NCBI GenBank assembly: GCA_030145595.1
Contig: JAQYVG010000114.1
Location: 1-10,535, forward strand
Source: Desulfobacterales bacterium
GTDB taxonomy: Bacteria; Desulfobacterota; Desulfobacteria; Desulfobacterales; UBA11574
DNA length: 10,535 bases
Direction: 5' to 3'
Shown: positions 1-5,672 of the stretch, in pieces
How the letters are laid out: every line of letters begins with the position of its first letter
Position numbering within the stretch: the first letter of the stretch is position 1
The notes under the pieces: generated by a model
Told to the model about the DNA's origin: nothing
The model's input: only the letters and a program-made list of their open reading frames with translations
Database searches by the model: none
Made by a program: the position numbers and the translations under genes

Positions 1-68
1 ACAACGGGAAATCTTGTGTAAGTCTTGGCAATAACATGCTCTGCTTGATCGATTATCTCTTTTTTCAT
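1..68 (-). CDS. argD: Acetylornithine aminotransferase, N-terminal fragment (runs off window)
   Basis: Only the first 22 codons are present; the gene continues past position 1. The ATG is at 68-66. The peptide ends in the stretch TYTRFPV, which resembles the conserved N-terminus of ArgD-type PLP-dependent aminotransferases (TYxRFPVV). That enzyme converts N-acetylglutamate semialdehyde to N-acetylornithine with glutamate as amino donor. The start codon overlaps the argB stop in an ATGA quartet (68-65), so translation is probably coupled to argB. The identification rests on the short motif plus position next to argB; the catalytic lysine and PLP-binding region lie outside the window. Confidence 0.8.
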   Translation of the reverse strand, partial: MKKEIIDQAEHVIAKTYTRFPV

Positions 69-940
69 ACCGTAACCTCGGTTCCAATACCCTTATCGGT
101 AAAAAGCTCCAGCAGTAAGGCATGGCGTTTTTTACCGTTGATGATATGAGCTTTTTCAACCCCGTTTTTCAGGGCCTCCAAAGCACACTCGATTTTTGGA
201 ATCATGCCTCCTGAAACGGTTTTTTCTTCGACCATTTTATGAATGTCCTGGGCATTGACTGAAGAAATAAGTTCTTCTGAAGCATTCAGAACTCCATCAA
301 CATCCGTAAGAAATATAAGACGCCCGGCGGAAAGGGCCATGGCTATCCTGCCGGCCACAAGATCCGCGTTAATATTATAGGTTTCACCAGCATCTCCCGT
401 ACCAATCGGTGCAATAATAGGTATAAAACCATTCTGTGTAAGCGTATTAATGATACCAGGATTGACTTTCTCAACCTGCCCCACCAACCCCGGATCGATT
501 ATTTCGGGCGGCTTGTCTTCATCCTCCTGGTGAACGATATGGAGCTTCTTTGCAAGGATCAGCCCTCCGTCCTTGCCGCTCAAACCCACAGCCTGGCCCC
601 CCTGCTGATTAATCTGGGCCACGATGGATTTGTTGACTTTGCCGCCCAGAACCATCTCCACCACGTCCATTGTCGGCTCATCTGTTAGACGCATCCCTCT
701 GACAAACTTGGGGTGCATTCCCATGCGCTCAAGTACGGAATTAATCTGCGGTCCGCCGCCGTGCACAACAACCGGGTTCAAACCGATAAATTTAATTAAG
801 GTGACGTCACGGGCAAAATCTTCCTTCAACTGTTCGTCGACCATAGCATGCCCCCCGTACTTGATCACAATGGTCATGCCATAGAAACGTCGTATATAAG
901 GAAGCGCTTCAATTAATATGTCTGCTACATTCGAATTCAT
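65..940 (-). CDS. argB: Acetylglutamate kinase
   Basis: This 291-aa protein is an amino-acid kinase family member that phosphorylates N-acetyl-L-glutamate with ATP, the second step of cytoplasmic arginine biosynthesis. Visible motifs are the phosphate-binding KYGG (K27-G30), HGGGPQ (60-65), RGMRLTD near 81-87, the YNINAD segment (188-193), LTDVDG (211-216) and GGMIPKI with K249. The N-terminal helix (EALPYIRRFYG, residues 11-21) and the C-terminal ELFTDKGIGT segment (278-287) are typical of the longer, hexameric, arginine-feedback-inhibited NAGKs; the short E. coli enzyme lacks that helix. Arginine inhibition is therefore inferred. The ATG at 940 has only a weak purine-rich element (AAAGAGA) upstream. 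The stop overlaps the argD start. Confidence 0.96.
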   Translation of the reverse strand: MNSNVADILIEALPYIRRFYGMTIVIKYGGHAMVDEQLKEDFARDVTLIKFIGLNPVVVHGGGPQINSVLERMGMHPKFVRGMRLTDEPTMDVVEMVLGGKVNKSIVAQINQQGGQAVGLSGKDGGLILAKKLHIVHQEDEDKPPEIIDPGLVGQVEKVNPGIINTLTQNGFIPIIAPIGTGDAGETYNINADLVAGRIAMALSAGRLIFLTDVDGVLNASEELISSVNAQDIHKMVEEKTVSGGMIPKIECALEALKNGVEKAHIINGKKRHALLLELFTDKGIGTEVTV

Positions 941-1012
941 TAAAATCTCTTTATAATCATTTTTTAAACTGCGGTTGTTCTGCTCAAATTAAGCGTTAAT
1001 GCTCAAATGGAA

Positions 1013-1040
1013 GTTATTTGTTATCCGTTATTCGTTATTT
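1013..1040 (+). repeat. Heptad tandem repeat, four units (GTTATYY)
   Basis: Four consecutive 7-bp units begin at 1013, 1020, 1027 and 1034. They read GTTATTT, GTTATCC, GTTATTC and GTTATTT. They belong to the same degenerate heptad family seen in other intergenic regions of the window. Confidence 0.75.
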
Positions 1041-1105
1041 GAAGAAAATGATTTACTTTTTATACTTCAATCTAAATTGAATATTATTTTGGACATTAAA
1101 GAGAC

Positions 1106-1126
1106 CAATAACAATTAACTATTAAC
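1106..1126 (-). repeat. Heptad repeat block, minus orientation
   Basis: On the minus strand the block reads GTTAATA, GTTAATT and GTTATTG in consecutive 7-bp steps. It lies next to the palindrome at 1129-1152 and faces the plus-oriented block at 1013-1040. Confidence 0.6.
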
Positions 1127-1128
1127 TT

Positions 1129-1152
1129 CGAATCGAGTTCTAACTCGATTCG
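1129..1152. repeat. 11-bp-arm palindrome abutting the hslU stop
   Basis: Arms CGAATCGAGTT (1129-1139) and AACTCGATTCG (1142-1152) are perfect reverse complements with a 2-nt centre. The hslU stop codon ends at 1153, so this would be the first structure in the hslU 3' untranslated RNA. The following minus-strand sequence (AAGTTAATAG) is AT-rich but has no T run, so it is at best a weak terminator or mRNA-stabilising hairpin. A protein-binding dyad is also possible. Confidence 0.6.
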
Positions 1153-2526
1153 TTATAGGATGTATCTGCTTAAATCCTCATCATCCTTGATGTCTTGCAA
1201 TTTATTTTTCACATACAGTCGGTCTATAACTATTCTCTTTTCCTGCAAGTCCGGCGCATCAAAAAGAATATCTTCCAGCAGGCACTCCATCATGGTATGG
1301 AGTCTTCTGGCGCCAATATTTTCAGTCATATTATTAACTTCTTCGGCAATTCTCGCAATATCTTCGACAGCATCATTTTCAAAGATCATCTCAACACCTT
1401 CGGTCTTTAAAAGCGCCAGGTATTGCAGCAGAAGGGCATTTTTCGGTTCTGTCAGTATCCTCACAAATTCTTTCCAGCCCAGAGAGTCAAGTTCCACTCG
1501 TATGGGAAACCGGCCCTGTAGTTCCGGTATCAAATCAGAAGGTTTGACCGTGTGAAATGCACCGGCGGCGATAAAAAGGATATTGTCGCTCTTCACCGGA
1601 CCGTACTTGGTGGTTACCGTGCTCCCTTCTACGATGGGAAGCAGGTCACGCTGAACACCTTCCCTGGAAACCTCAGGGCCTTGAGTACCGTTCTTACTGA
1701 CAATTTTATCAATCTCATCTAAGAAAATAATCCCTGACTGCTCAACTTTCTCAATAGCCTGCTTTACCACCTTGTCTAAATCCACAAGGTTCTGGGCCTC
1801 CTCGGCCGCCATCGTCTCCATTGCTTCCGGCACTTTTACTTTGCGCCGCTTGGTACTTTTGGGTATCAGACCGCCCAGCATATCTTTGAAATTGATCCCC
1901 ATCTCTTCCATGCCGACGTTTGAAAATATTTCCACCACCGGCATGGCCCGGTCAGATACGTCCAGATCAACATATCTATTATCGAGTTTGCCGTTACGCA
2001 GCATGCTTCTTAGCTTTTCTCGGGTAGAAGAGGACTCATCGCCACCGGATGACAAAAGCTCAAGATGCGTTTCGGCTGCAGCGTCACTCTTTTGGGCCTG
2101 ATGTTTCTCCGACTTTGGAAGCAAAAGATCGAGCATTCTCTCTTCAGCGATCTGTATGGCTTTTTCCTTGACGGCCTCCTGCTCCCTGACTTTAAGTGTG
2201 TTTACAGTAAGTTCGAGAAGATCCCTAACCATGGATTCAACGTCGCGACCAACATATCCTACCTCGGTAAACTTGGAGGCCTCAATCTTACTAAACGGAG
2301 AATCCGTAAGATTCGACAGGCGTCTGGCAATCTCTGTCTTACCTACCCCTGTGGGACCGATAAGTATAATATTTTTTGGTGCTATTTCATCCCGCAGATC
2401 CTCCGGCACCTGCTGCCTGCGCCACCTGTTTCTTAAGGCAATAGCGACTGAACGTTTTGCTTTGTCCTGGCCGATGATATACTTATCAAGTTCCTTAACG
2501 ATTTCTTTTGGTTTAAGATTGCTCAT
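1153..2526 (-). CDS. hslU: HslU, ATPase/unfoldase subunit of the HslUV protease
   Basis: This AAA+ Clp/Hsp100 ATPase unfolds substrates and feeds them into the HslV peptidase in the cytoplasm. From the ATG at 2526 the protein is 457 aa, close to the usual 440-460. Visible features: N-terminal YIIGQDKAKRSVAIALRNRW, Walker A GPTGVGKT (57-64), pore loop GYVG (90-93), a charged insertion (I) domain about 110-240, Walker B GIIFLDEID (265-273), ELQGRFPIRVEL (335-346), sensor-2 GARRLHT (405-411), and the C-terminal DEDLSRYIL tail that docks into HslV. A TTG at 2568 would add 14 residues, but it has no ribosome-binding site and lies in an inverted repeat. The ATG at 2526 matches family N-termini, with TTAGG about 10 nt upstream. 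Confidence 0.97.
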   Translation of the reverse strand: MSNLKPKEIVKELDKYIIGQDKAKRSVAIALRNRWRRQQVPEDLRDEIAPKNIILIGPTGVGKTEIARRLSNLTDSPFSKIEASKFTEVGYVGRDVESMVRDLLELTVNTLKVREQEAVKEKAIQIAEERMLDLLLPKSEKHQAQKSDAAAETHLELLSSGGDESSSTREKLRSMLRNGKLDNRYVDLDVSDRAMPVVEIFSNVGMEEMGINFKDMLGGLIPKSTKRRKVKVPEAMETMAAEEAQNLVDLDKVVKQAIEKVEQSGIIFLDEIDKIVSKNGTQGPEVSREGVQRDLLPIVEGSTVTTKYGPVKSDNILFIAAGAFHTVKPSDLIPELQGRFPIRVELDSLGWKEFVRILTEPKNALLLQYLALLKTEGVEMIFENDAVEDIARIAEEVNNMTENIGARRLHTMMECLLEDILFDAPDLQEKRIVIDRLYVKNKLQDIKDDEDLSRYIL

Positions 2527-2558
2527 ATTTGAAGTACCTAAGGTAAATGGTTTTTGGT

Positions 2559-2583
2559 TCTTCTCCAATTTAGTTGGAGAAGA
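2559..2583. repeat. 10-bp-arm hairpin upstream of hslU
   Basis: TCTTCTCCAA (2559-2568) and TTGGAGAAGA (2574-2583) are perfect reverse complements around TTTAG. The structure lies about 33 nt upstream of the hslU ATG on the minus-strand transcript, so it would form in the leader or intercistronic RNA. It forms one end of the MITE-like element. Confidence 0.65.
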
Positions 2584-2699
2584 GGGTCCCAGGATTCAAG
2601 GGGTCAAGTGTTTGCTTCCAAACGATTTTATCATCGTTTTGAATATCCTTTCAACTTCTGCTATTAAGGCATAAATATTTTGAAGTATTTCACTCGAAC

Positions 2700-2731
2700 C
2701 CTTGAATCCTTGAACCCCTGAATCCTTAGGA
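2700..2731 (+). repeat. 8-bp tandem repeat (CCTTGAAT type)
   Basis: Units CCTTGAAT, CCTTGAAC, CCCTGAAT and the diverged CCTTAGGA follow one another in 8-bp steps from 2700. They lie in the hslV-proximal arm of the inverted-repeat element. Confidence 0.55.
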
Positions 2732-2758
2732 TCACTCCAACTCTTTTGGAGATGATCC
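2729..2758. repeat. 12-bp bulged hairpin just downstream of hslV
   Basis: GGATCACTCCAA (2729-2740) pairs with TTGGAGATGATCC (2746-2758) with one bulged A and loop CTCTT. It starts 5 nt after the hslV stop on the minus-strand message. The minus strand continues TAAGGATTCAGG without a T run, so it is not a classical terminator. It could protect the hslV 3' end or partly attenuate transcription into hslU. Confidence 0.55.
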
Positions 2759-2763
2759 TTATT

Positions 2764-3294
2764 TTATAACTCTTCAATCGTCACAGCTTCATTGGTAAAA
2801 ACACATAAGGAGCCCGCTATCATCATGGCTTCTTCTACAATACCCTTTGCATCGAGATCGGTATGCTTGATCAGAGCCATTGCCGCCGCCTGGGCTGCGA
2901 TTCCACCGGAACCGATACCCATGACATCCTCATCCGGTTCGATAACATCACCACTGCCGGAGATAAGCAACATATTGTTTTCATCCACGGCGATCATGAT
3001 AGCCTCAAGACGCCTTAAATATTTGTCGGTGCGCCAGTCCCTGGCCAATTCAACGGCGCTGCGTGTCAGATTGCCGTTATAACGTTCTAATTTGCCTTCC
3101 AAACGTTCAGAAAGGTTCATAGCATCGGCGGTAGCACCGGCAAATCCCACAATGATTTTGTCGTTGTAAATCCTTCTGACCTTTTTGGCTTTATGCTTAA
3201 TGACAGTATTGTTCAAAGTCACCTGACCGTCTCCGGCAACCGCCACCCCGCCTTTATGCCTTACAGCCAGTATGGTTGTACCTCGAATTTTCAT
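2764..3294 (-). CDS. hslV: HslV, peptidase subunit of the HslUV protease
   Basis: This proteasome-beta-like N-terminal threonine protease forms the two stacked hexamers capped by HslU. From the ATG at 3294 it is 176 aa, the family length. A five-residue propeptide (MKIRG) precedes the catalytic threonine T6 of TTILAVRHKGG. Numbered from that Thr, the conserved Asp17 is D22 (AGDGQ) and Lys33 is K38 (KAKKVRR). The segments VGFAGATADA, ELARDWRTDKYLRRLEA, GSGDVIEPDED, IGSGG and the C-terminal TIEEL are all family-typical. An ATG at 3327 would add 11 residues and overlap xerC; the shorter start is preferred because it gives the usual short propeptide. The start is 7 nt after the xerC stop, so the two are probably coupled. 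The ribosome-binding site is weak. Confidence 0.97.
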   Translation of the reverse strand: MKIRGTTILAVRHKGGVAVAGDGQVTLNNTVIKHKAKKVRRIYNDKIIVGFAGATADAMNLSERLEGKLERYNGNLTRSAVELARDWRTDKYLRRLEAIMIAVDENNMLLISGSGDVIEPDEDVMGIGSGGIAAQAAAMALIKHTDLDAKGIVEEAMMIAGSLCVFTNEAVTIEEL

Positions 3295-3301
3295 TGTTTT
3301 T

Positions 3302-4237
3302 TCACTTTCTTGGGTGTGCCTTATCATACGCCTCCATCAATCTGTCAATGCTCACGTGCGTATATTTCTGAGTGGTCGAAAGGCTTTTGTGCCCCAAAAG
3401 CTCCTGAACAATCCTTAAATCTGCACCGGCATCAAGCATATGAGTCGCAAATGTGTGCCGTAGCGCGTGCGGTGAAACAGGTGCCAAAAGTCCGCATTCT
3501 TTGGCAATTTTATCAAGAATGCGGGCAATCGATCGCACTGTAAGCCGGCCCTGGTTTTTATTTAAAAAAAGCGGGGCATTTGTATCATCCGATATGCCTG
3601 ATTCCTCTTGCAGTCTTTGCCGGTAAGCTTTGATGGCCTCTGTTGCTTTCCGGCCGATGGGTACAATGCGCTCCCGGTCGCCTTTACCAAGAACACGAAT
3701 CACACTTTTAGTAAAATCGACATCAAACAGATTCATGCCGGAAAGCTCAGAAACACGTAGTCCGCACGAATAAAGTGTTTCAAAAATAGCACGATTCCTT
3801 AACCCCGCCAGGTTATCGGCCTTGATGGAATCCAGAAGCCTGAACATATCATCGACCGGAAGATAAGCAGGGATCGTTTGCTCCTGCTTGGGCGTCAGAA
3901 TCAACTCTACCGGATTTTCCAAAATAACCCCGTGTTTGACAAGTTCCCTGAAAAAGCTGCGAATAGCCGAAAGCTTGCGGGCTATGGTAGCCTTTTTATT
4001 TTTTTTGTGTAAAAACCCCAGGAAACCTCTTATCATCAAACCGTCGATCTGATCAGCCCTGAAAGAGTCTGCCTTTGTTTTACTCATATTCTCTGAAAAC
4101 CAGCTACTAAAAATAAAAGATGCAAACTCATTGAGGTCGTGCAAATACGCACGGCATGTATTCTCAGAATACCCTTTTTCAGAGTAAAGGGATTTTACAA
4201 AAGAACCGATCAGATTTTTCAAAGAAGACGAGTTCAT
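3302..4237 (-). CDS. xerC: Tyrosine recombinase XerC
   Basis: This 311-aa tyrosine recombinase would act in the cytoplasm on the chromosomal dif site to resolve chromosome dimers, with XerD as the usual partner. The N-terminal SAM-like DNA-binding domain spans roughly residues 5-105 (YSENTCRAYLHDLNEF, ARKLSAIRSFF). The catalytic domain carries the full set: R161 (CGLRVSEL), K185 (GKGDRER), H257 and R260 (SPHALRH), H283 (LGHKSLSTT) and nucleophile Y292 (KYTHVS). Location directly before hslV matches the xerC/codV-hslV-hslU arrangement known in other bacteria, which supports XerC over XerD or an integrase. Its ATG overlaps the stop of the upstream HAD gene as ATGA. No dif-like site was recognised in the window. 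Confidence 0.94.
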   Translation of the reverse strand: MNSSSLKNLIGSFVKSLYSEKGYSENTCRAYLHDLNEFASFIFSSWFSENMSKTKADSFRADQIDGLMIRGFLGFLHKKNKKATIARKLSAIRSFFRELVKHGVILENPVELILTPKQEQTIPAYLPVDDMFRLLDSIKADNLAGLRNRAIFETLYSCGLRVSELSGMNLFDVDFTKSVIRVLGKGDRERIVPIGRKATEAIKAYRQRLQEESGISDDTNAPLFLNKNQGRLTVRSIARILDKIAKECGLLAPVSPHALRHTFATHMLDAGADLRIVQELLGHKSLSTTQKYTHVSIDRLMEAYDKAHPRK

Positions 4238-4818
4238 TTAAATTCTATAAGCGATTCTAATTCTTTCCAGTTACTGACTTCCATAAATGGATGATGCTCC
4301 CGGTTCCACGGTTGCTTGAACAACACGGGCACCAATCCGGCTGCCTGAATTGGAAAACATGTCTCAAGCCGGTCTTCTACAAAATAAGTAATATCTCTTT
4401 CTACAAGCACATCAACCTTGGCGTCAAATGAACCGGTGGCAATCACTTCTATAGACACAGGATCAAGTGTCAGGATGCTTTTTACCCAGTCGTCAATAGG
4501 ATTCAAATATGGCCGCGCCGTTACAAAAAGAATTGAACCGTTTTGTCTGCCCAGCCGCGACAAAACGTCGGGGGCTCCCGCTATGGGCTTTAATGGCGCA
4601 GTGTAATCACCATCCATTATCCTGTTTATAATTGAGCCTATAATTCCGGCATCAAGGTTTAGACATTTTTCCAATTGATAGCAATTGATGTCTTCGAGCC
4701 TGATCCAGTCAATGTTATATTCGTCACGGGCAATATCTAAAAATAATGTCATGGTGTCGGCAACGACACCGTCAATATCAAAGGCAATCGACGCCGGATC
4801 GATCTTAAAATTTGTCAT
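4234..4818 (-). CDS. HAD-superfamily phosphatase, 5'(3')-nucleotidase-like
   Basis: This 194-aa protein has all four HAD motifs: motif I DIDGVVAD with nucleophile D14 and acid D16, motif II FVTAR with T100, a motif III lysine near K134, and motif IV YFVEDR with E148/D149. A small helical cap fits residues 20-75. The overall pattern resembles the NT5C-type deoxynucleotidase/YqfW group of HAD proteins, but the substrate cannot be read from sequence. The stop overlaps the xerC start (ATGA), so the two are translationally coupled; a functional link is not established. The ATG at 4818 is the only reasonable start because an in-frame TGA lies two codons upstream. It has no recognisable Shine-Dalgarno sequence and sits inside a heptad repeat block. 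Confidence 0.85.
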   Translation of the reverse strand: MTNFKIDPASIAFDIDGVVADTMTLFLDIARDEYNIDWIRLEDINCYQLEKCLNLDAGIIGSIINRIMDGDYTAPLKPIAGAPDVLSRLGRQNGSILFVTARPYLNPIDDWVKSILTLDPVSIEVIATGSFDAKVDVLVERDITYFVEDRLETCFPIQAAGLVPVLFKQPWNREHHPFMEVSNWKELESLIEFK

Positions 4819-4848
4819 TTTTCATTTGCTATTCGTCGTTGGTTATTT
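4814..4848 (+). repeat. Heptad repeat block upstream of the HAD gene
   Basis: Five consecutive 7-bp units (GTCATTT, TTCATTT, GCTATTC, GTCGTTG, GTTATTT) run from inside the HAD start codon into the intergenic region. They are degenerate copies of the GTTATTT-type heptad seen at 1013-1040. Confidence 0.6.
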
Positions 4849-4853
4849 GCTTG

Positions 4854-4898
4854 CCCCGTGAAATTCGCGTAGTGACAGCACAGCGCATTTCACCGGGG
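4854..4898. repeat. Palindrome between two heptad blocks
   Basis: CCCCGTGAAAT (4854-4864) and ATTTCACCGGGG (4887-4898) are reverse complements apart from one bulged base, around a 22-nt centre that can add a few CG pairs. Heptad repeat blocks flank it on both sides, giving a symmetric composite element. No T run follows on either strand. Confidence 0.6.
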
Positions 4899-4918
4899 TC
4901 ATTTGTCATTGGTAATTG
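4898..4918 (+). repeat. Heptad repeat block, three units
   Basis: GTCATTT, GTCATTG and GTAATTG follow in 7-bp steps immediately after the palindrome. Confidence 0.6.
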
Positions 4919-4923
4919 GAGTG

Positions 4924-5046
4924 CTGCGCTTGAAGAGCACTTCGTTTGAAGAGCGGCCTGACGGCCTAGAGGGTATGTATAGAAAGGTTTTTTCCCCTCA
5001 AGCAAAGCGCTCCTCAAGCGAAGCGGTCTTCAAGCATAGCGATCTT
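4924..5046. repeat. Inverted cluster of a 16-bp repeat unit (copy 1)
   Basis: Two 16-bp units lie in minus orientation (4924-4939 and 4940-4955). Three lie in plus orientation (4999-5014, 5015-5030, 5031-5046). The shared consensus is about CGCTCYTCAAGCGAAG, allowing for phase. A short GC-rich dyad (GGCCTGACGGCC) follows the first group. The cluster ends 3 bp before the stop codon of the Rho-N-domain gene, so it lies in the 3' region of that transcript. The same unit recurs at 7271-7436. Confidence 0.7.
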
Positions 5047-5049
5047 TTA

Positions 5050-5376
5050 TTACGCTGCCCTGCGAGTCTTTTTTTTGAGCCTGGTAATGCGGCGTCGATA
5101 AATTGCCGCCATTTTGGCGTCATTTTTACTCAAGGCTGTTTCGCGTTCAGTCTTCAGTTTCTGAATTTTTTTCTTAATTTCTCGAACCGAGGAGTCTTTT
5201 GTTTTGGGAGAATCATCGACTATCCCTCTGGCCTTTTTAATGGCACTAATCAACTCAGGCTTGTTCATACCATAAACACCTGTTATTTCAGGTATTTGCT
5301 TGCCGACATCCCTCAGTTCCTTGGCTGTCATTTTCTCCAGTGGTTTTTCCTTGGTTTCCTTTTTCTTTTTACCCAT
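5050..5376 (-). CDS. Small basic protein with a Rho N-terminal (SAP-like) domain
   Basis: This 108-aa protein is lysine/arginine-rich. Residues about 16-52 (MTAKELRDVGKQIPEITGVYG and following) match the helix-turn-helix Rho_N fold found at the N-terminus of transcription terminator Rho. A charged helical region follows (about 63-108, repeated KK/RR), likely a coiled coil or nucleic-acid-binding tail. No Rho ATPase domain is present, so this is not Rho itself. A role in binding RNA or DNA is inferred; the actual function is unknown. The ATG at 5376 has a good AAAGGAG at 5394-5388, 11 nt upstream. A candidate minus-strand promoter and a strong hairpin lie in the leader. Confidence 0.8.
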   Translation of the reverse strand: MGKKKKETKEKPLEKMTAKELRDVGKQIPEITGVYGMNKPELISAIKKARGIVDDSPKTKDSSVREIKKKIQKLKTERETALSKNDAKMAAIYRRRITRLKKKTRRAA

Positions 5377-5416
5377 ACCCGGCTAAGCTCCTTTACCCAC
5401 ATTATTAAAAGCACAA

Positions 5417-5438
5417 GCGGAGGCTGCAAAGCCTCCGC
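5417..5438. promoter_or_regulatory. Strong hairpin in the leader of the Rho-N gene
   Basis: GCGGAGGCT (5417-5425) and AGCCTCCGC (5430-5438) are perfect 9-bp arms around GCAA. On the minus strand it is followed, after TTGTGC, by TTTTAATAAT and then by the ribosome-binding site of the Rho-N gene. It could be an attenuator-like or stabilising leader structure. On the plus strand nothing T-rich follows. Confidence 0.5.
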
Positions 5439-5527
5439 CAAATTGACAGAATTAAGCACTTTGACCCTTTTGCAACTGCCACCTAATCCATTTAATTAAC
5501 CTTTCCCTATAGTATATCGAAAACTTT

Positions 5528-5557
5528 CATATAAATCAATTTCTTTATAAATGTCAA
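5528..5557 (-). promoter_or_regulatory. Candidate sigma70 promoter for the Rho-N gene
   Basis: The minus strand shows TTGACA (5557-5552) and TATATG (5533-5528) with an 18-bp spacer. The -35 is a consensus match; the -10 matches four of six. Transcription from here would give a leader of about 145 nt containing the 5417-5438 hairpin. Confidence 0.35.
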
Positions 5558-5643
5558 TAGTTAGATTGAAATTTTAGCGATTTTGAATTGATTTAAAACC
5601 CACTTCATTTTACACAAAAAATACCTACAACCTATTTTTTTTG

Positions 5644-5672
5644 TTGACAAATCATTTTTATCGGCATATGTT
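5644..5672 (+). promoter_or_regulatory. Candidate sigma70 promoter for the OmpA-domain lipoprotein gene
   Basis: TTGACA (5644-5649), a 17-bp spacer and TATGTT (5667-5672) form a good sigma70-like promoter about 140 nt upstream of the ompA-like start. The -10 hexamer lies inside the first unit of a 9-bp tandem array, so anything binding that array could affect RNA polymerase. Confidence 0.5.

Larger units (their letters stand above)
941..1152. other. hslU-argB intergenic region with heptad repeats and a palindrome
   Basis: This gap of about 210 bp holds no gene. It contains four 7-bp units of the form GTTATYY (1013-1040), three 7-bp units on the minus strand of the form GTTAWTD (1106-1126), a near-perfect palindrome touching the hslU stop (1129-1152), and a direct repeat TGCTCAAAT at 981-989 and 1000-1008. 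No convincing sigma70 promoter for argB was found. argB may be transcribed from upstream through the region or from an unrecognised promoter. Confidence 0.6.
2556..2758. mobile_element. MITE-like imperfect inverted-repeat element between hslV and hslU
   Basis: The two ends are related in inverted orientation over about 55 bp. The terminal 24 bases (2556-2579 against the reverse complement of 2735-2758) match at about 19 positions. Inside them, AGGATTCAAGGGGTCAAGTG (2591-2610) matches the reverse complement of 2691-2710 at 18 of 20 positions. Each end is itself a hairpin (2559-2583 and 2729-2758, both with CTCCAA/TTGGAG cores). A central dyad AAACGAT/ATCGTTT sits at 2620-2639. No transposase is encoded. 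Target-site duplications were not identified, so mobility is inferred from structure only. It could also be a fixed RNA structure in the hslVU message. Confidence 0.5.
2527..2763. other. hslV-hslU intergenic region occupied by an inverted-repeat element
   Basis: hslV and hslU are often nearly adjacent, but here they are 237 bp apart. Most of the gap (2556-2758) is a palindromic repeat element listed separately. No open frame of substance lies in it, and the minus strand shows no T-run terminator, so read-through to hslU is plausible. Confidence 0.65.

Noticed and set aside
624..884. Antisense open frames over argB, hslU, hslV, nfeD and the UDG gene
   Set aside because: These lie opposite well-identified conserved genes and show low-complexity composition typical of shadow frames.
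2526..2568. TTG start giving a 471-aa HslU
   Set aside because: The extra 14 residues do not match HslU N-termini and the TTG lies in the arm of an inverted repeat without a ribosome-binding site.
3294..3327. Upstream ATG giving a 187-aa HslV that overlaps xerC
   Set aside because: It would give a 16-residue propeptide before the catalytic Thr; the ATG at 3294 leaves the usual short MKIRG propeptide and family length.
3302..4237. Tyrosine recombinase as a sign of an integrated mobile element
   Set aside because: It is embedded in the conserved xerC-hslV-hslU arrangement with no attachment-site duplication or phage-like neighbours, so it is the housekeeping XerC.
4829..5017. 62-codon minus-strand open frame between the HAD and Rho-N genes
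   Set aside because: It is built from the heptad blocks, the palindrome and the 16-bp repeat units, has no recognisable domain, and is better explained as repeat DNA.
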